The notes: a model not told the origin generated them from the letters alone. Counted from the first letter of the stretch, positions 24,878-34,434 are shown. The stretch: 64,000 nt of DNA from Bacteroidales bacterium (GCA_017616895.1 JAFZXE010000019.1:124001-188000); one strand, 5' to 3'. Program-made: numbers and translations.

Positions 24878-27040
24878 ATGTCTTATCAAACCAATCCACA
24901 GTTAGAGCTTGCGGAGAGTTATCTTCGCAACACAGGTGTGTCCATATTTCTTACGGGAAAGGCGGGAACGGGCAAGACCACATTCCTGCGCCACGTGTTG
25001 CCGACTCTCAACAAACGCTATGTGGTGGTGGCGCCTACGGGTGTTGCCGCCATCAACGCTGGCGGAGTGACCATTCATTCGTTCTTCCAGCTGCCGCCTT
25101 GCCCATATCTGCCTGATGTAACAGACCTGATAACCGAGTACCAGCTGCCCGAAGGCAAGAAGCAGATGCGCAAATCGCGTATCGACATCATACGCACACT
25201 CGACGTGCTGGTCATCGACGAGATTTCGATGGTTAGGGCCGACCTGCTCGACTCTATCGACAACACGCTGCGCCGCTACCGTCGCAACAGCCGTCCTTTC
25301 GGAGGTGTCCAGCTGCTGCTGATAGGCGACATACATCAGCTTCCGCCTGTGGTCACCGCCGACGAGGAACCCTACCTGAAACGGGTTTATAACTCGCCGT
25401 TCTTCTTCGAAAGCAAGGCATTCAAAAAACTCTCCTACATAACCGTTGAGTTGCGCACCATCTACCGCCAGCAGGACGAGCGTTTCCTCTCGCTGCTCAA
25501 CCAGATGCGCGACAACCGATACGACAACGATACGTTGCAGCTGCTCAACAGCCGCTTCGTTCCTGATATAGAAAACTATTTCAAGGGTCAGAAGTCCATG
25601 CCTATCCGTCTGACCACCCACAACGCGCAAGCCGACCAGGTGAACCGACGCAACCTCGAGAAACTCGACTCTCGAGAGCGACAGTTTGACGCTACGGTGA
25701 CTGGCACCTTTCCCGAAGGCTCCTATCCTGCGGAGAAAACGCTCAAGTTGAAAGTCGGCGCACAGGTGATGTTTGTGAAGAACGACCCCAGCGGTTCCGG
25801 ACGCTATTATAACGGCAAAATCGGAGTGGTGAGCTCGTTCGACGATGAGGAGAACAAGGTTGTGGTCGAAAGCGAGGACGAGACAATCGAAGTAGAGCCA
25901 GTGGAATGGGAGAACGTGAAGTATGACATCGATCCAGCCGACAAGTCCATCCGCCAGACGGTAGATGGCACATTCACCCAGTACCCGCTTCGGTTGGCCT
26001 GGGCGGTGACGATTCACAAAGCACAGGGACTCACCTTCGATAACGTGATAGTCGATGCAGCCGACGCTTTCGCCTACGGACAGGTCTATGTGGCGTTAAG
26101 CCGTTGCCGTTCGCTAGAGGGATTGGTACTGAGCAGTCTCATCACCTCCTCCTGCTCGTTCGACAACCTCGACGTGGAGGCGTTCAACAACGCGCAGCCT
26201 TCCGAGCAGGAGACTCGCAGCCGCTATGAGAGCAACGCGTTCAACTATTATGTCGATATGTTTTTCGACCTGCTATCGGTCAAGCAACTCTACGATACAG
26301 CACTCCGTATCGACCAGTTCAACCGCGCCTATCTCACCAATATCGCGCCCAAAGCGGTGACACGGTGGAACGAACAGATGCCGCGCCTGGCCGCTCTGAA
26401 CGATGTCTATGACAAGTTCCGCAACCAGATATCCCGCATGACAGCTGATGCGACCTCTTCCGAAGAGGCGAAAGGTATGATAGCTGAGCGGATAAGCAAA
26501 GCCGCCGCCTATTTCCACGCCCAGCTCGCCGACGCCCAAAAGTCGATGGAGCCGTTCTTGGATGTGGAGATAGACAACAAAGAGCATGCAGCGAAGTTCA
26601 AAGATATGGCTGAGACGTTCTCGTCGATTATCGGCCTCAAGTGCGCCTGCCTCAAGCGGGTTATGGAGAAAGGCTATTCGGTGGAAGTCTATCAGAAAGC
26701 AAAGTGCGACTATCTGCTGAAAGACGAGAAACCGGAAACTAAAACGAAAACCAAAACCAAGACGAAACCCAAAGCCGACGAGAGTGCAAACCTCTACGAC
26801 TTGGAGTATCCCGAGATACTTCCGCGCCTCATCGCCTGGCGTCGTGAGAAATACGAGGAAGCCGACGTGCGGGCTTATCAGATATTGACTCAGAAGGCGC
26901 TGATCGGCATAGCTAAAACGCTGCCTCGCTCGATGGGAGAGCTCTCGAAGGTCAACGGGATAGGAAAAATAAAACTCCGCGCTTTTGGCGAGGAGTTATT
27001 GGAATTGGTCGAGCAGTTCTGCCGAGAAAAAGGAATTTAG
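24878..27040 (+). CDS. Pif1/RecD-like superfamily 1 helicase with C-terminal HRDC domain
   Basis: Predicted 5'-3' DNA helicase of 720 residues. The ATPase has Walker A LTGKAGTGKTTFLRHV (near residue 25), APTGVAAINAGGVTIHSFF (Ia), VLVIDEISMVRADLLD (II), IGDIHQLPPV (III), LRTIYRQQDERFL (IV), and LRLAWAVTIHKAQGLTFDNVIVD with YVALSRCRSLEGLVL (V-VI) near residues 370-415. A helical middle region is followed by a Lys/Thr-rich linker (about 625-640). The last 75 residues form an HRDC-type nucleic-acid-binding domain: LIAWRREKYEEADVRAYQILTQKALIGIA...GELSKVNGIGKIKLRAFGEELLELV. The layout matches Bacteroidota Pif1-family proteins of similar length. It probably shares a transcript with nadE. Confidence 0.93.
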   Translation: MSYQTNPQLELAESYLRNTGVSIFLTGKAGTGKTTFLRHVLPTLNKRYVVVAPTGVAAINAGGVTIHSFFQLPPCPYLPDVTDLITEYQLPEGKKQMRKSRIDIIRTLDVLVIDEISMVRADLLDSIDNTLRRYRRNSRPFGGVQLLLIGDIHQLPPVVTADEEPYLKRVYNSPFFFESKAFKKLSYITVELRTIYRQQDERFLSLLNQMRDNRYDNDTLQLLNSRFVPDIENYFKGQKSMPIRLTTHNAQADQVNRRNLEKLDSRERQFDATVTGTFPEGSYPAEKTLKLKVGAQVMFVKNDPSGSGRYYNGKIGVVSSFDDEENKVVVESEDETIEVEPVEWENVKYDIDPADKSIRQTVDGTFTQYPLRLAWAVTIHKAQGLTFDNVIVDAADAFAYGQVYVALSRCRSLEGLVLSSLITSSCSFDNLDVEAFNNAQPSEQETRSRYESNAFNYYVDMFFDLLSVKQLYDTALRIDQFNRAYLTNIAPKAVTRWNEQMPRLAALNDVYDKFRNQISRMTADATSSEEAKGMIAERISKAAAYFHAQLADAQKSMEPFLDVEIDNKEHAAKFKDMAETFSSIIGLKCACLKRVMEKGYSVEVYQKAKCDYLLKDEKPETKTKTKTKTKPKADESANLYDLEYPEILPRLIAWRREKYEEADVRAYQILTQKALIGIAKTLPRSMGELSKVNGIGKIKLRAFGEELLELVEQFCREKGI

Positions 27041-27150
27041 GATGCTTGCCCGCACAGGGGTCCGTGCCCGGACAGGGCGATTAGGTGCGTGCCCGCACAT
27101 GGCAATTAGCAGTCGGCAGTCAGCAGTTAGCCGTCACTAATCACCGGTCA
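27041..27150. repeat. Word-repeat block (cccgcacaggg and cagtcagcag families)
   Basis: Three copies of the gtgcgtgcccgcacaggg word (27,045-27,100) then agtcggcagtcagcagttag and cactaatcaccggtcact, between convergent genes. Confidence 0.7.
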
Positions 27151-27774
27151 CTAAAACTTAAACGCTGTCTCGTCAACGGCCGTGTTCACCTTGATGTCGG
27201 TCATCTTATACTGGTTGCTCACACCGCTGAAATCCACCGTCTCCATCTCGGTCATCACGCAGTCGCTCTGACGATAAACCAGTCGTATCGACGCGAAACC
27301 TTTGGCGGCTTTCTTCTTTGCGGTCATCTCGACGGTATAGGTGCCGCCGCCCTCCTTCACCGTGTAGTCGGCGTTGTTCGAGGTAGCTATCTTCTTCACT
27401 CGGCCCGCCATCGCATCAATCAGGAAGTCGGCCAGTTTCTGCATCGAAGGGCTTTTGGGCAGATTGAACTTCTGGTTCTTGCCTTTGGCTATCAGCAGCA
27501 TGTTCTGTCCGTTGATAACGGTGCGGTTGCCTGCGGGAGTGGTATAGTTGATGGCAAACTGCGTCTTGTCGGTATAGTATAGCGTGCCAGCCATATCTAT
27601 CTTGGCCTTTGCTGCGGTTGTGCGCACCTGGGTGAGGCTGCCCGTTATGGAGGAGTGTTTCTTGCCTACCGATTCGATCTTGTCGAGCGCCTTGTCGCCT
27701 TGGGCGAAGGAAGTAGAAGTGGTTGCGAATTGAAATGTGAGAACTGCCAGCAGCAGTACGAGTGTCTTTTTCAT
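27151..27774 (-). CDS. LolA-like outer-membrane lipoprotein carrier protein
   Basis: Periplasmic carrier of the LolA fold, which shuttles lipoproteins or lipids from inner to outer membrane. The 207-residue product has a signal peptide (MKKTLVLLLAVLTFQFATTSTSFAQ). The family pattern follows: SSITGSLTQVRTTAAKAKIDMAGTLYYTDKTQFAINYTTPAGNRTVINGQNMLLIAKGKNQKFNLPKSP, ADFLIDAMAGRV, TYTVEMTAKKKAAKGFASIRLVYRQSDCVMTEMETVDFSGVSNQYKMTDIKVNTAVDETAFKF. The MMPL-family gene lies immediately upstream (27 bp gap) in the same orientation. That pairing is seen in aryl-polyene and flexirubin loci, but no polyketide genes are present here, so general outer-membrane lipid traffic is more likely. Confidence 0.85.
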   Translation of the reverse strand: MKKTLVLLLAVLTFQFATTSTSFAQGDKALDKIESVGKKHSSITGSLTQVRTTAAKAKIDMAGTLYYTDKTQFAINYTTPAGNRTVINGQNMLLIAKGKNQKFNLPKSPSMQKLADFLIDAMAGRVKKIATSNNADYTVKEGGGTYTVEMTAKKKAAKGFASIRLVYRQSDCVMTEMETVDFSGVSNQYKMTDIKVNTAVDETAFKF

Positions 27775-27801
27775 GTTGAGTTTTTCGTGTTAACCTTTAT
27801 T

Positions 27802-30321
27802 TTAGTGTCGTTTGGTGTCGTTTTCTTTCTCGCGGAGTATTATTTTTCTGAACAGATTCACCTTCATCAGCTGACGGAACAGGAACGGCTGCAGGCAGTA
27901 CGATATCGATATCGTCGAAACCATACCTATCAGCGCACAGAGGCCGACCGAGTGCAGCGTCGGGTGGACAGCCAGCAGAAGCGAACTCAGCACCACCACC
28001 AGTATGAATGCCGAGAAGGTGATGGCGGTCTTGTGGTAGGAAAGCAGCGTGGTGTCGTTGCCGCGCTCCGACGAGATGAGTCCGTTGGAGATGAATATCG
28101 AGTAATCGACGCCCACTCCGAATATGAAACTCGAAAGCACGATGTTTATCAAGTTGAAGTCGATATGGAAAATCGACATAATGCCCTGCACTATATACCA
28201 GCTGAGGAACATCGGCAGGAAGGCCAGCAGAGCCATCATTACGCTGCGATAGTAGATGAGCAGCACCACGATGACGAAAATCGACGAGACAAGCAGTATG
28301 ATGTTGAAGTCCGAGTGTACGATGTTCACCATGTCGCCGGTATAGTAGAACGGGTCGGCCACGATGACGCCGGGTTGCGCCGTCAGCACGTCGGCCACTT
28401 TGTAGGTGTTCGAGTCGTCGGTCAGCACCGAAGTGAACACCAGATATTTTGCGCTGTCCTGCTGGCCGTCGAGAGCGATTCTCTCCATAAAGTTGCATGC
28501 CAGCTCGTCGGGCACTATGCCGCTCTCGGCGATGGGGTCGGGTTCATAGTCGGCTTCCACCAGGGTGAAGAACGGCTCGAACATCTCGGCGTCGAGCCCT
28601 TCGGCTGCTGCCGCCTTGCCTATATCGCGCCTCGTCTGCGCCACACGGTTCTCGTTCCAGTAGGTTTTCCAGCGGTCGATGTTCGCCTGCTGCTCGTCGT
28701 TGGTGAGCACCATACGCGCTATGTCGTTATACTGCACTATCGCACCTGCCTCATACAGCGAATCGACCTTGGGCAGCATCGCTTTGTTCATAGCCAGAGC
28801 TGTGTCGAACGAGCTCGACTCGGCGGCGTAGTATTTCACGTTGTAGCCGTGATTTATGACATCCTTGTAAATCGTCTCCGAGTGGCGCACCATATCGCTG
28901 CGGTAGCCTATGTTCTGCAGGTTGTTGTCGAAATGCACCTTGGTTTTCGGATTCACCGATATCACTATGCACACCACGCTCAGCAGCGCTATTGCGCCCA
29001 CCAGCCAGGGTTTGCGGTCGGGTGCGAAGCTGTTGAACTTCTCCAGCAGGGCGAACGCCTTTGGGCTGTAGGTATGCTTGGTTTCGTTGAAGAACTGCGG
29101 CATGAATATCAGCGCGAAGAGCGTCGTCCCAACCAGCGCTATCGAGGCGAATATGCCGAAGTCTTTCAGCAGCTCGCTCGTGGTGAACAGCAACCCCGCG
29201 AAAGCGCCTATGGTCGTCAGGCAGCTCAGCACCACCGGTGTTGCCTGTTCCCGCAGCACCTCGACTGGGTCGAGGACGTACTTATAGTGGGTCAGCACAT
29301 GCAGTATGTAGCTCATCGCTATGCCCAGTATCGGCGCCGCCAATCCCAGCGCCATAATCGACATGCGCCCCTTTATCAGGAACACACATGCCATCGCCAT
29401 CGCTGTACCGTAGAGCAGCGGCACCACAATCATCCCTATCGTCGAAGGGGTGCGGTAGCATATCAGCAGCACCACCAGCACAATCAGCAGCGATATCGCT
29501 ACGGTTATCACGATGTCTTTCTTTATGCGGTTCGAGTTGCCCGCGCTCAGCACCGACGCCCCGTGGAATACGGCTTGTGCTTCGGGGTGAGCCGAGTTGA
29601 ACTCCTTGACACATTTGTCCAGCCTCTTTACTATCTTGGCACATTCTTTCGAGTCAAACGAGCCGATGTTAGGCGTCAGGTAGGCGATAACCACCGACGA
29701 GTCGGTCGAGAAGAAGTGCCGCTCGATGGTCTTGGTGTTCATCATCGTGCGTTGCGGCAGCGCCCCTTTCATCGCTTCGCGCAAGTTTGCGGGGTCGTAG
29801 GGCAGCACGTTCGCCAGCGTTCCTTCGGGGGCCTCCTCAAGGGTGGCGGCGTTCTGCCTCATCGTCTCGCCGAGTGTGGCAGGCGTCAGCAGCGAGTCGA
29901 AGCCAGCATACACCGATTCTGGCAGCAGCGACGGGAAGTGCTCCAAAGCGTAATCCAATCCGTTCACCATCCAGTCGTCCTCGATGCGGTAGAGGATATG
30001 TTTTATCAATCCGCCGCACGAGTCGGGAGCCACGATGCTATCTACAAGCTCGTCGCAGAGGAGAGCCATCTCTTCGGGCGTCACACTGTCGTTTTGCCGT
30101 TCAATCTGGATGAAAATCTTGTCCTTGATGCTCATCTGGCCGAATGCCAGACGGCTGCTTTTCGACTTCTCCGTTTCCGGCAGCAGCTTGGTGACGTCCT
30201 CCTCGTATTTCAGCTGCGAGGCGAGAGCCACGAAGACCACAAAACTCACCGTCATGATGACCCACATCAAAGCCCGATGCTTCTTGAAAAAATGATACGT
30301 AGCTATAAAAAACTTCTGCAT
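27802..30321 (-). CDS. MMPL/RND-family membrane exporter
   Basis: Predicted inner-membrane transporter of 839 residues (MMPL family) exporting a lipid or hydrophobic compound. It begins MQKFFIATYHFFKKHR before the first membrane helix ALMWVIMTVSFVVFVALA. The topology is two repeats, each with one helix, a large periplasmic loop and five further helices (first group near residues 240-400, second near 690-820). Periplasmic loops carry SSSFDTALAMNKAMLPKVDSLYEAG and the N-terminal EEDVTKLLPETEKSK, common to this family. Helices such as NIILLVSSIFVIVVLLIYYRSVMMALLAFLPM and VVVLSSLLLAVHPTLHSVGLCALIG show the RND pattern. A longer frame to 30390 lacks family similarity. It sits in one unit with the LolA-like gene. 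Confidence 0.9.
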   Translation of the reverse strand: MQKFFIATYHFFKKHRALMWVIMTVSFVVFVALASQLKYEEDVTKLLPETEKSKSSRLAFGQMSIKDKIFIQIERQNDSVTPEEMALLCDELVDSIVAPDSCGGLIKHILYRIEDDWMVNGLDYALEHFPSLLPESVYAGFDSLLTPATLGETMRQNAATLEEAPEGTLANVLPYDPANLREAMKGALPQRTMMNTKTIERHFFSTDSSVVIAYLTPNIGSFDSKECAKIVKRLDKCVKEFNSAHPEAQAVFHGASVLSAGNSNRIKKDIVITVAISLLIVLVVLLICYRTPSTIGMIVVPLLYGTAMAMACVFLIKGRMSIMALGLAAPILGIAMSYILHVLTHYKYVLDPVEVLREQATPVVLSCLTTIGAFAGLLFTTSELLKDFGIFASIALVGTTLFALIFMPQFFNETKHTYSPKAFALLEKFNSFAPDRKPWLVGAIALLSVVCIVISVNPKTKVHFDNNLQNIGYRSDMVRHSETIYKDVINHGYNVKYYAAESSSFDTALAMNKAMLPKVDSLYEAGAIVQYNDIARMVLTNDEQQANIDRWKTYWNENRVAQTRRDIGKAAAAEGLDAEMFEPFFTLVEADYEPDPIAESGIVPDELACNFMERIALDGQQDSAKYLVFTSVLTDDSNTYKVADVLTAQPGVIVADPFYYTGDMVNIVHSDFNIILLVSSIFVIVVLLIYYRSVMMALLAFLPMFLSWYIVQGIMSIFHIDFNLINIVLSSFIFGVGVDYSIFISNGLISSERGNDTTLLSYHKTAITFSAFILVVVLSSLLLAVHPTLHSVGLCALIGMVSTISISYCLQPFLFRQLMKVNLFRKIILREKENDTKRH

Positions 30322-30706
30322 TACAGTACAATATATAAAAACGATGGTTTGCAAAAACGCTGCAAAATTACAAAAAATCCCACAAACCACATGTTAGAAT
30401 AAATACCTGACGAAAGGTTATGTAAGTAACACTTTTTTGTGCAGATTTTTGTAATTACGATACATTTTTCTGCACGAAATACGCAAAATAATCCATTTTT
30501 CGGAGCGTGAAGTCAGAAGAGATGAGATTTTGGCTTCAAATTCTATGTGTCATTTATAGAAATCCGTAATTATCGGCAAGTTTTTATATTAAAACACGAT
30601 GCAAAGATTCAATCTTTGCCGATACCGGCAAGAAAATCATAGATTCTTTTCATTGAGAAGTGCAAAACATTATGCCCCGTCGATTAGGACGAATATCAGG
30701 ATACAA
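30322..30706. other. Intergenic stretch between MMPL and C10 peptidase genes
   Basis: Holds no convincing gene. Its main content is the promoter-like repeat copy at 30571-30635. Downstream of it the DNA is AT-rich up to the MMPL start. Confidence 0.6.
30571..30635 (-). repeat. Promoter-like repeat, copy B
   Basis: 65-bp element bounded by TATCGGCAA and TTGCCGATA with GAATCTTTG (minus strand) in the middle. About 53 of 65 positions match copy A at 31795-31859. It lies 250 bp upstream of the MMPL start. Confidence 0.7.
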
Positions 30707-31750
30707 TCATCTCACAACGAATCTGGCTGTCTCCATGTGCTTGTCAGCTTTTATTCGCAACAGGTAAATCCCCTTCCCCAGTTGCGCAACGGGGACGATT
30801 CCCTCAGACGAACCTTCCGCCACCTTTTGACCCATCGCGTTAAATATGGCGTAATCCACCGTTTCACAAGTGAGTCCCTTCAGATGGATGACATCTGTGG
30901 TAGGGTTGGGATAGATGGAAATCTTGGAGCGGGGAGTTTGTGACACGTCGGCGATGCCCACAGCCGGGGTGGTGGGAATGATATTCACTATAAGTCCCTC
31001 TATCTTCGTCCAGCCGTACGAGAAACCATTGCTATCGGGAATTGGGTACCAATTGTCCCTGCTTCCTCCCCAGCCGAAGTTGATATGAAACTTGCCGTCG
31101 CTCTCGCGATAGCCGTCAACCACCACGTTGTGTCCGGACCTTCCGTCCGCACTTTCAACGGCCAGATGGGCAGGATAACCGGCTTGCAGGTTGGCGATTA
31201 AAGTGGCGTACATCACCGAGTCGGGTTCACGAAACATTTGGCACTCGCTAAATCCGAAACGCTGATATGCCGCAAAAGCCTGATCCACATAGAAGGTGCC
31301 CGAGCCGTACGAACTCGATGCAGAATAGACCTGCTTACACGCCACACCGCAAGCAAAAACCAGAGCCGCCGTCATCGAGTCGGTGAGTTCCTCGCCGCGA
31401 ACAAAGGCGGCATCGGCCGAATCCAGCAGCATGTTCAACTGCTCGAACGATGGGAACTGGTAAGCCTCCCAATCGTCATCGATATTGAACATCCGGCCAA
31501 AGTAATTCCCTGTGGAATAGTCGTCGCCATCGTCAAAGCGAGTGCCTTGCGTCGTTTTCAGATAATTGATTATCTGCCCCATCGTGACAGCCGGACAACC
31601 GGCATAACAATGGTTGTAGTCCTCCAGCGGATCGGCCGGACATAGCATATTGTACGGGTCACCCTGCGTCCAATGCGTGGTGAGCAGCGGCTGCTGCGCC
31701 CATCCAGCCACAGCGCAAAACAAAAATAATACGGTAAACAATTTCGACAT
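30707..31750 (-). CDS. C10 (streptopain-like) cysteine peptidase with T9SS sorting domain, no prodomain
   Basis: Predicted secreted cysteine protease of 347 residues. After the signal peptide (MSKLFTVLFLFCAVAGWAQ) the catalytic domain starts at once with PLLTTHWTQGDPYNMLCP. Its active-site region NHCYAGCPAVTMGQIINYL holds the probable nucleophile Cys52, and SGHNVVVDGY supplies the His; FHINFGWGGSRDNWY is the conserved Asn/Trp segment. The inhibitory prodomain of about 100 residues found in streptopain is absent. Residues 275-347 form a type A T9SS sorting domain (SKISIYPNPTTDVIHLKG, NAMGQKV, GIYLLRI, TARFVVR), so the protein is exported by the type IX system and processed at the surface. The promoter lies in repeat copy A. 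Confidence 0.9.
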   Translation of the reverse strand: MSKLFTVLFLFCAVAGWAQQPLLTTHWTQGDPYNMLCPADPLEDYNHCYAGCPAVTMGQIINYLKTTQGTRFDDGDDYSTGNYFGRMFNIDDDWEAYQFPSFEQLNMLLDSADAAFVRGEELTDSMTAALVFACGVACKQVYSASSSYGSGTFYVDQAFAAYQRFGFSECQMFREPDSVMYATLIANLQAGYPAHLAVESADGRSGHNVVVDGYRESDGKFHINFGWGGSRDNWYPIPDSNGFSYGWTKIEGLIVNIIPTTPAVGIADVSQTPRSKISIYPNPTTDVIHLKGLTCETVDYAIFNAMGQKVAEGSSEGIVPVAQLGKGIYLLRIKADKHMETARFVVR

Positions 31751-31794
31751 ACCTTCAACTATTAGTTATTATGACACACCGATTCATTCCATAC

Positions 31795-31859
31795 TATCGG
31801 CAATGATTCATATTAAAACGCGATACAAAGATACAAATCTTGCCGATACTGACAAGAAA
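31795..31859 (-). promoter_or_regulatory. Promoter-like repeat, copy A, with -7 box for the C10 peptidase gene
   Basis: 65-bp element bounded by TATCGGCAA and TTGCCGATA; TATCTTTG (minus strand) lies at 31826-31833 inside it, 76 bp before the start codon. The inverted 9-mers flank the -7 box and could be operator half-sites or a transcript hairpin. Confidence 0.65.
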
Positions 31860-32027
31860 TGTACCTGCATTATTCGTAAAACAGAAGCCGAGAAAGACAA
31901 GGATAGCATATAATACCTAGAACAATAAAACGGGATTACAAATTCCAAAAGATGCTTGTGTCGGATTACAAATCCGCCACAACGGAACATGTCACAGGAA
32001 CCGAATAACGTGAAAAGTCGGTAGGAG

Positions 32028-34340
32028 TTATTTCAAAAACTCATACTTGAACAGTACGGGAACAATCTCTTTCAGGTAGTATTCTTTGACTTTCTGCTTG
32101 AGTGTTGTGATATAAGTGTGCAGTTGGGTGTAGTTGTATTGGGTAACACCGTTGGCGTCCTCGTATGTTGTATCCAGCTCGTTTATTATCTGATACAAGC
32201 CATAATTCCACCTTTTGTCATACTCTTTTGTCTTCTTTGCCTCTTTCAATATGTTTTCCCATAAACCGACCAAAACCTGTTCGTCGGCGTTCATCTTCAT
32301 CTTCTTTATGTCGGTTGCGGCAAGTGTATCACCATTGGTTGTGTCGAGAGTGAATTGGTTTCGGTAGGTTCTTTCGTCGCTTCCAACGAACTCACGACAA
32401 TGGTTCTGCGTTTCAAAAACGGTAAACAAGAGGCATTTGTACAGGAAATCGTCGCATTTGTGGCTTTTTACATCTTTTCCGAACTTAACATATCCATCAG
32501 CCGATTTCATAATTCTCGCCCGTTCCGTCCAATAACGATTGTATGTTACATATCTGCTCGCTGCAAACATCGGGAGTTTTTCAAGGTAGTTGTCTTTGTG
32601 GATGTAGAAACCATGACCATCATAACGTCCAGCAACAAGTAGGCTTGACATATTATCAGGATTATCAAATCCCGAGCTATGACAAACCAGATATCCAACC
32701 ATATCGTTGGAATACATTGGCTTTTGAGTGACTTTTTTCCCTCCTGCGCATTCTTTTCCGTCTTTTCCCAATAGCACACCATCGTTAGCAGACGAATGAA
32801 ACTTTCGTTTGTCGTAGTATCTCCCGCTATATTTTTCATATATACGTTTTACAGCCAATTTGCCACCCCCAACAATATTTTCCTCTTTTTTGTCAGCTTG
32901 TATGGTTGTCTCTATATCATACGCATCCAAATAAAGCTCCTTTATGTCGTCTTTTTCATTGCTCCAATATATGCACGAAACACAGGCATCGATATTTGTG
33001 TGGAAATGTCTTCTATTAAATGCAAAACCACCCATAAATTTCTTGTCGACTAATTTTTGCGCCTTCCAATATTTCACAGGAGAATACACAATATAGCTAT
33101 CAGTATCCTGCCTAAGATAAAATTTGAAAGCCGACCAAATAAACACATTTCCCAAATCATTGAGTGTAGTGCCTTTTACTTCATCCCGCATCTGAGATAC
33201 AACCCAACTTTTTTTCCATACAGATGCTTCTTTTGATTTTTTTGCTTTTTGGTGCTCTGTCGATGTTGTATCAGCATATGGTGGATTTTCGAACAGTATA
33301 ACCGTACATTTGTCATTATTTAGGTACTGCTGAATGATAGGATTCTCCACATATTCCTGAGTCAGCGCATCAGCACCTAAAACCATACCTTTATTGAAGG
33401 TGTCTTTGGTTTCAACCGGAGGGATAATGTGTCTAACTTTATCTCCGAGTCGCTCTACAAGAACTCGATACTCGTAATATTCTATTGTCGAAAGAATAGT
33501 GTGGGAAAGCTCTTCCTCGTTCAGATGTAACTCAAGATTGCCCGTTCCCGCACATCTGTCAAGTATAATGTAGTCGTTTCCTTGGGGCACACGCTTAATT
33601 GCCTCTCGCACAAGTTCCAACGATTTTTCTGCGTAAAGTTCATGTGTGTAGAAAGTTCCGAGGTTCTTTTTCTGAATATTGTCGTTCAGTTTATCCATTA
33701 GGTATCCAAAGGCCTCATTGCTTTCTCCTTTGTATGGATTGATATAATCCTTGAACACATTAGGTTTTCGTATTTCACCAATTGTTGAATGGAGACCTGT
33801 TGCATCTCCGATAAAATCCTCCTTTCGCACATTCAACGACTTGTTTATTCGATAGAAATGCTCTGCCCAACCGACAATACAATTCACATCAATGTCAATC
33901 TTTGTGTACTTGTTCTCGCGAAGCAACGCAACAACTCTTGCTTGCCCTAAATGTGTGTCCAGATCGATGGTTTCCAAAGGTGACTTTCCAACAAAAGAGT
34001 TATTATTAGAACTTGCTCCACCGATATAAACTTTCTGAATGTCATCAAGGTAGTCGCTACTATCATACCGATAGCACTTGTCATCGTTCAGAGATACAAG
34101 AAGTATGTTTTTCGGCACAGGTTTGCCCTTGATTCTCATAACGGACAAATACTTAATCGCCTGAAGCAATGTGTTGTTGAGATTTGATATCTGCAATTTG
34201 AATTCCAAAATGTTGCCATTGACGACTCCGTCGGTGTAGTCGTTGAGAATCTGATCTTCAGTAAGGCTGGAGTCAACGTTTGGGAGGTAAACAAGATAGA
34301 AACTATCCTGACCTTGTTTTTCATTGGGGTAACTTTTCAC
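32028..34340 (-). CDS. Type IIG restriction-modification enzyme (nuclease-methyltransferase fusion)
   Basis: Predicted single-chain enzyme of 770 residues that methylates adenine and cuts DNA. The N-terminal PD-(D/E)xK nuclease has Asp37 and the Glu46-x-Lys48 of NILEFKLQI, followed by LLQAIKYLSVMRIKGKPVPKNILLVSL. The N6-adenine methyltransferase core has a family helix NLGTFYTHELYAEKSLELV, the AdoMet motif ILDRCAGTGNLELHL near residue 260 and the catalytic NPPY in LFENPPYAD near residue 350. The C-terminal 300 residues probably recognise the target. The start is GTG; the -7 box lies near 34640, giving a leader of about 290 nt with two hairpins. No separate R, M or S gene is nearby, as expected for this type. 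The recognition site cannot be read from the protein. Confidence 0.88.
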   Translation of the reverse strand: MKSYPNEKQGQDSFYLVYLPNVDSSLTEDQILNDYTDGVVNGNILEFKLQISNLNNTLLQAIKYLSVMRIKGKPVPKNILLVSLNDDKCYRYDSSDYLDDIQKVYIGGASSNNNSFVGKSPLETIDLDTHLGQARVVALLRENKYTKIDIDVNCIVGWAEHFYRINKSLNVRKEDFIGDATGLHSTIGEIRKPNVFKDYINPYKGESNEAFGYLMDKLNDNIQKKNLGTFYTHELYAEKSLELVREAIKRVPQGNDYIILDRCAGTGNLELHLNEEELSHTILSTIEYYEYRVLVERLGDKVRHIIPPVETKDTFNKGMVLGADALTQEYVENPIIQQYLNNDKCTVILFENPPYADTTSTEHQKAKKSKEASVWKKSWVVSQMRDEVKGTTLNDLGNVFIWSAFKFYLRQDTDSYIVYSPVKYWKAQKLVDKKFMGGFAFNRRHFHTNIDACVSCIYWSNEKDDIKELYLDAYDIETTIQADKKEENIVGGGKLAVKRIYEKYSGRYYDKRKFHSSANDGVLLGKDGKECAGGKKVTQKPMYSNDMVGYLVCHSSGFDNPDNMSSLLVAGRYDGHGFYIHKDNYLEKLPMFAASRYVTYNRYWTERARIMKSADGYVKFGKDVKSHKCDDFLYKCLLFTVFETQNHCREFVGSDERTYRNQFTLDTTNGDTLAATDIKKMKMNADEQVLVGLWENILKEAKKTKEYDKRWNYGLYQIINELDTTYEDANGVTQYNYTQLHTYITTLKQKVKEYYLKEIVPVLFKYEFLK

Positions 34341-34398
34341 GATTGTATTATTTGTGTTTGTATTCTGTGTATATGGTTGGCCGATTCGAAAGGCATGT

Positions 34399-34434
34399 AA
34401 AAAAAACCGCGAGCTTCTTATTTGAAGTCGCGGT
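34399..34434 (-). terminator. Terminator-like hairpin in the type IIG leader
   Basis: On the minus strand: ACCGCGA, inner stem CTTC/GAAG, TCGCGGT, then eight T. It lies between the promoter and the start codon, so it must be passed or controlled for the gene to be expressed. Confidence 0.7.

Noticed and set aside
27655-30402. 915-codon open frame on the plus strand opposite MMPL
   Set aside because: It is antisense to a clear transporter and rich in His, Arg and Gln, as mirror frames of GC-rich genes are; no motif or start context.
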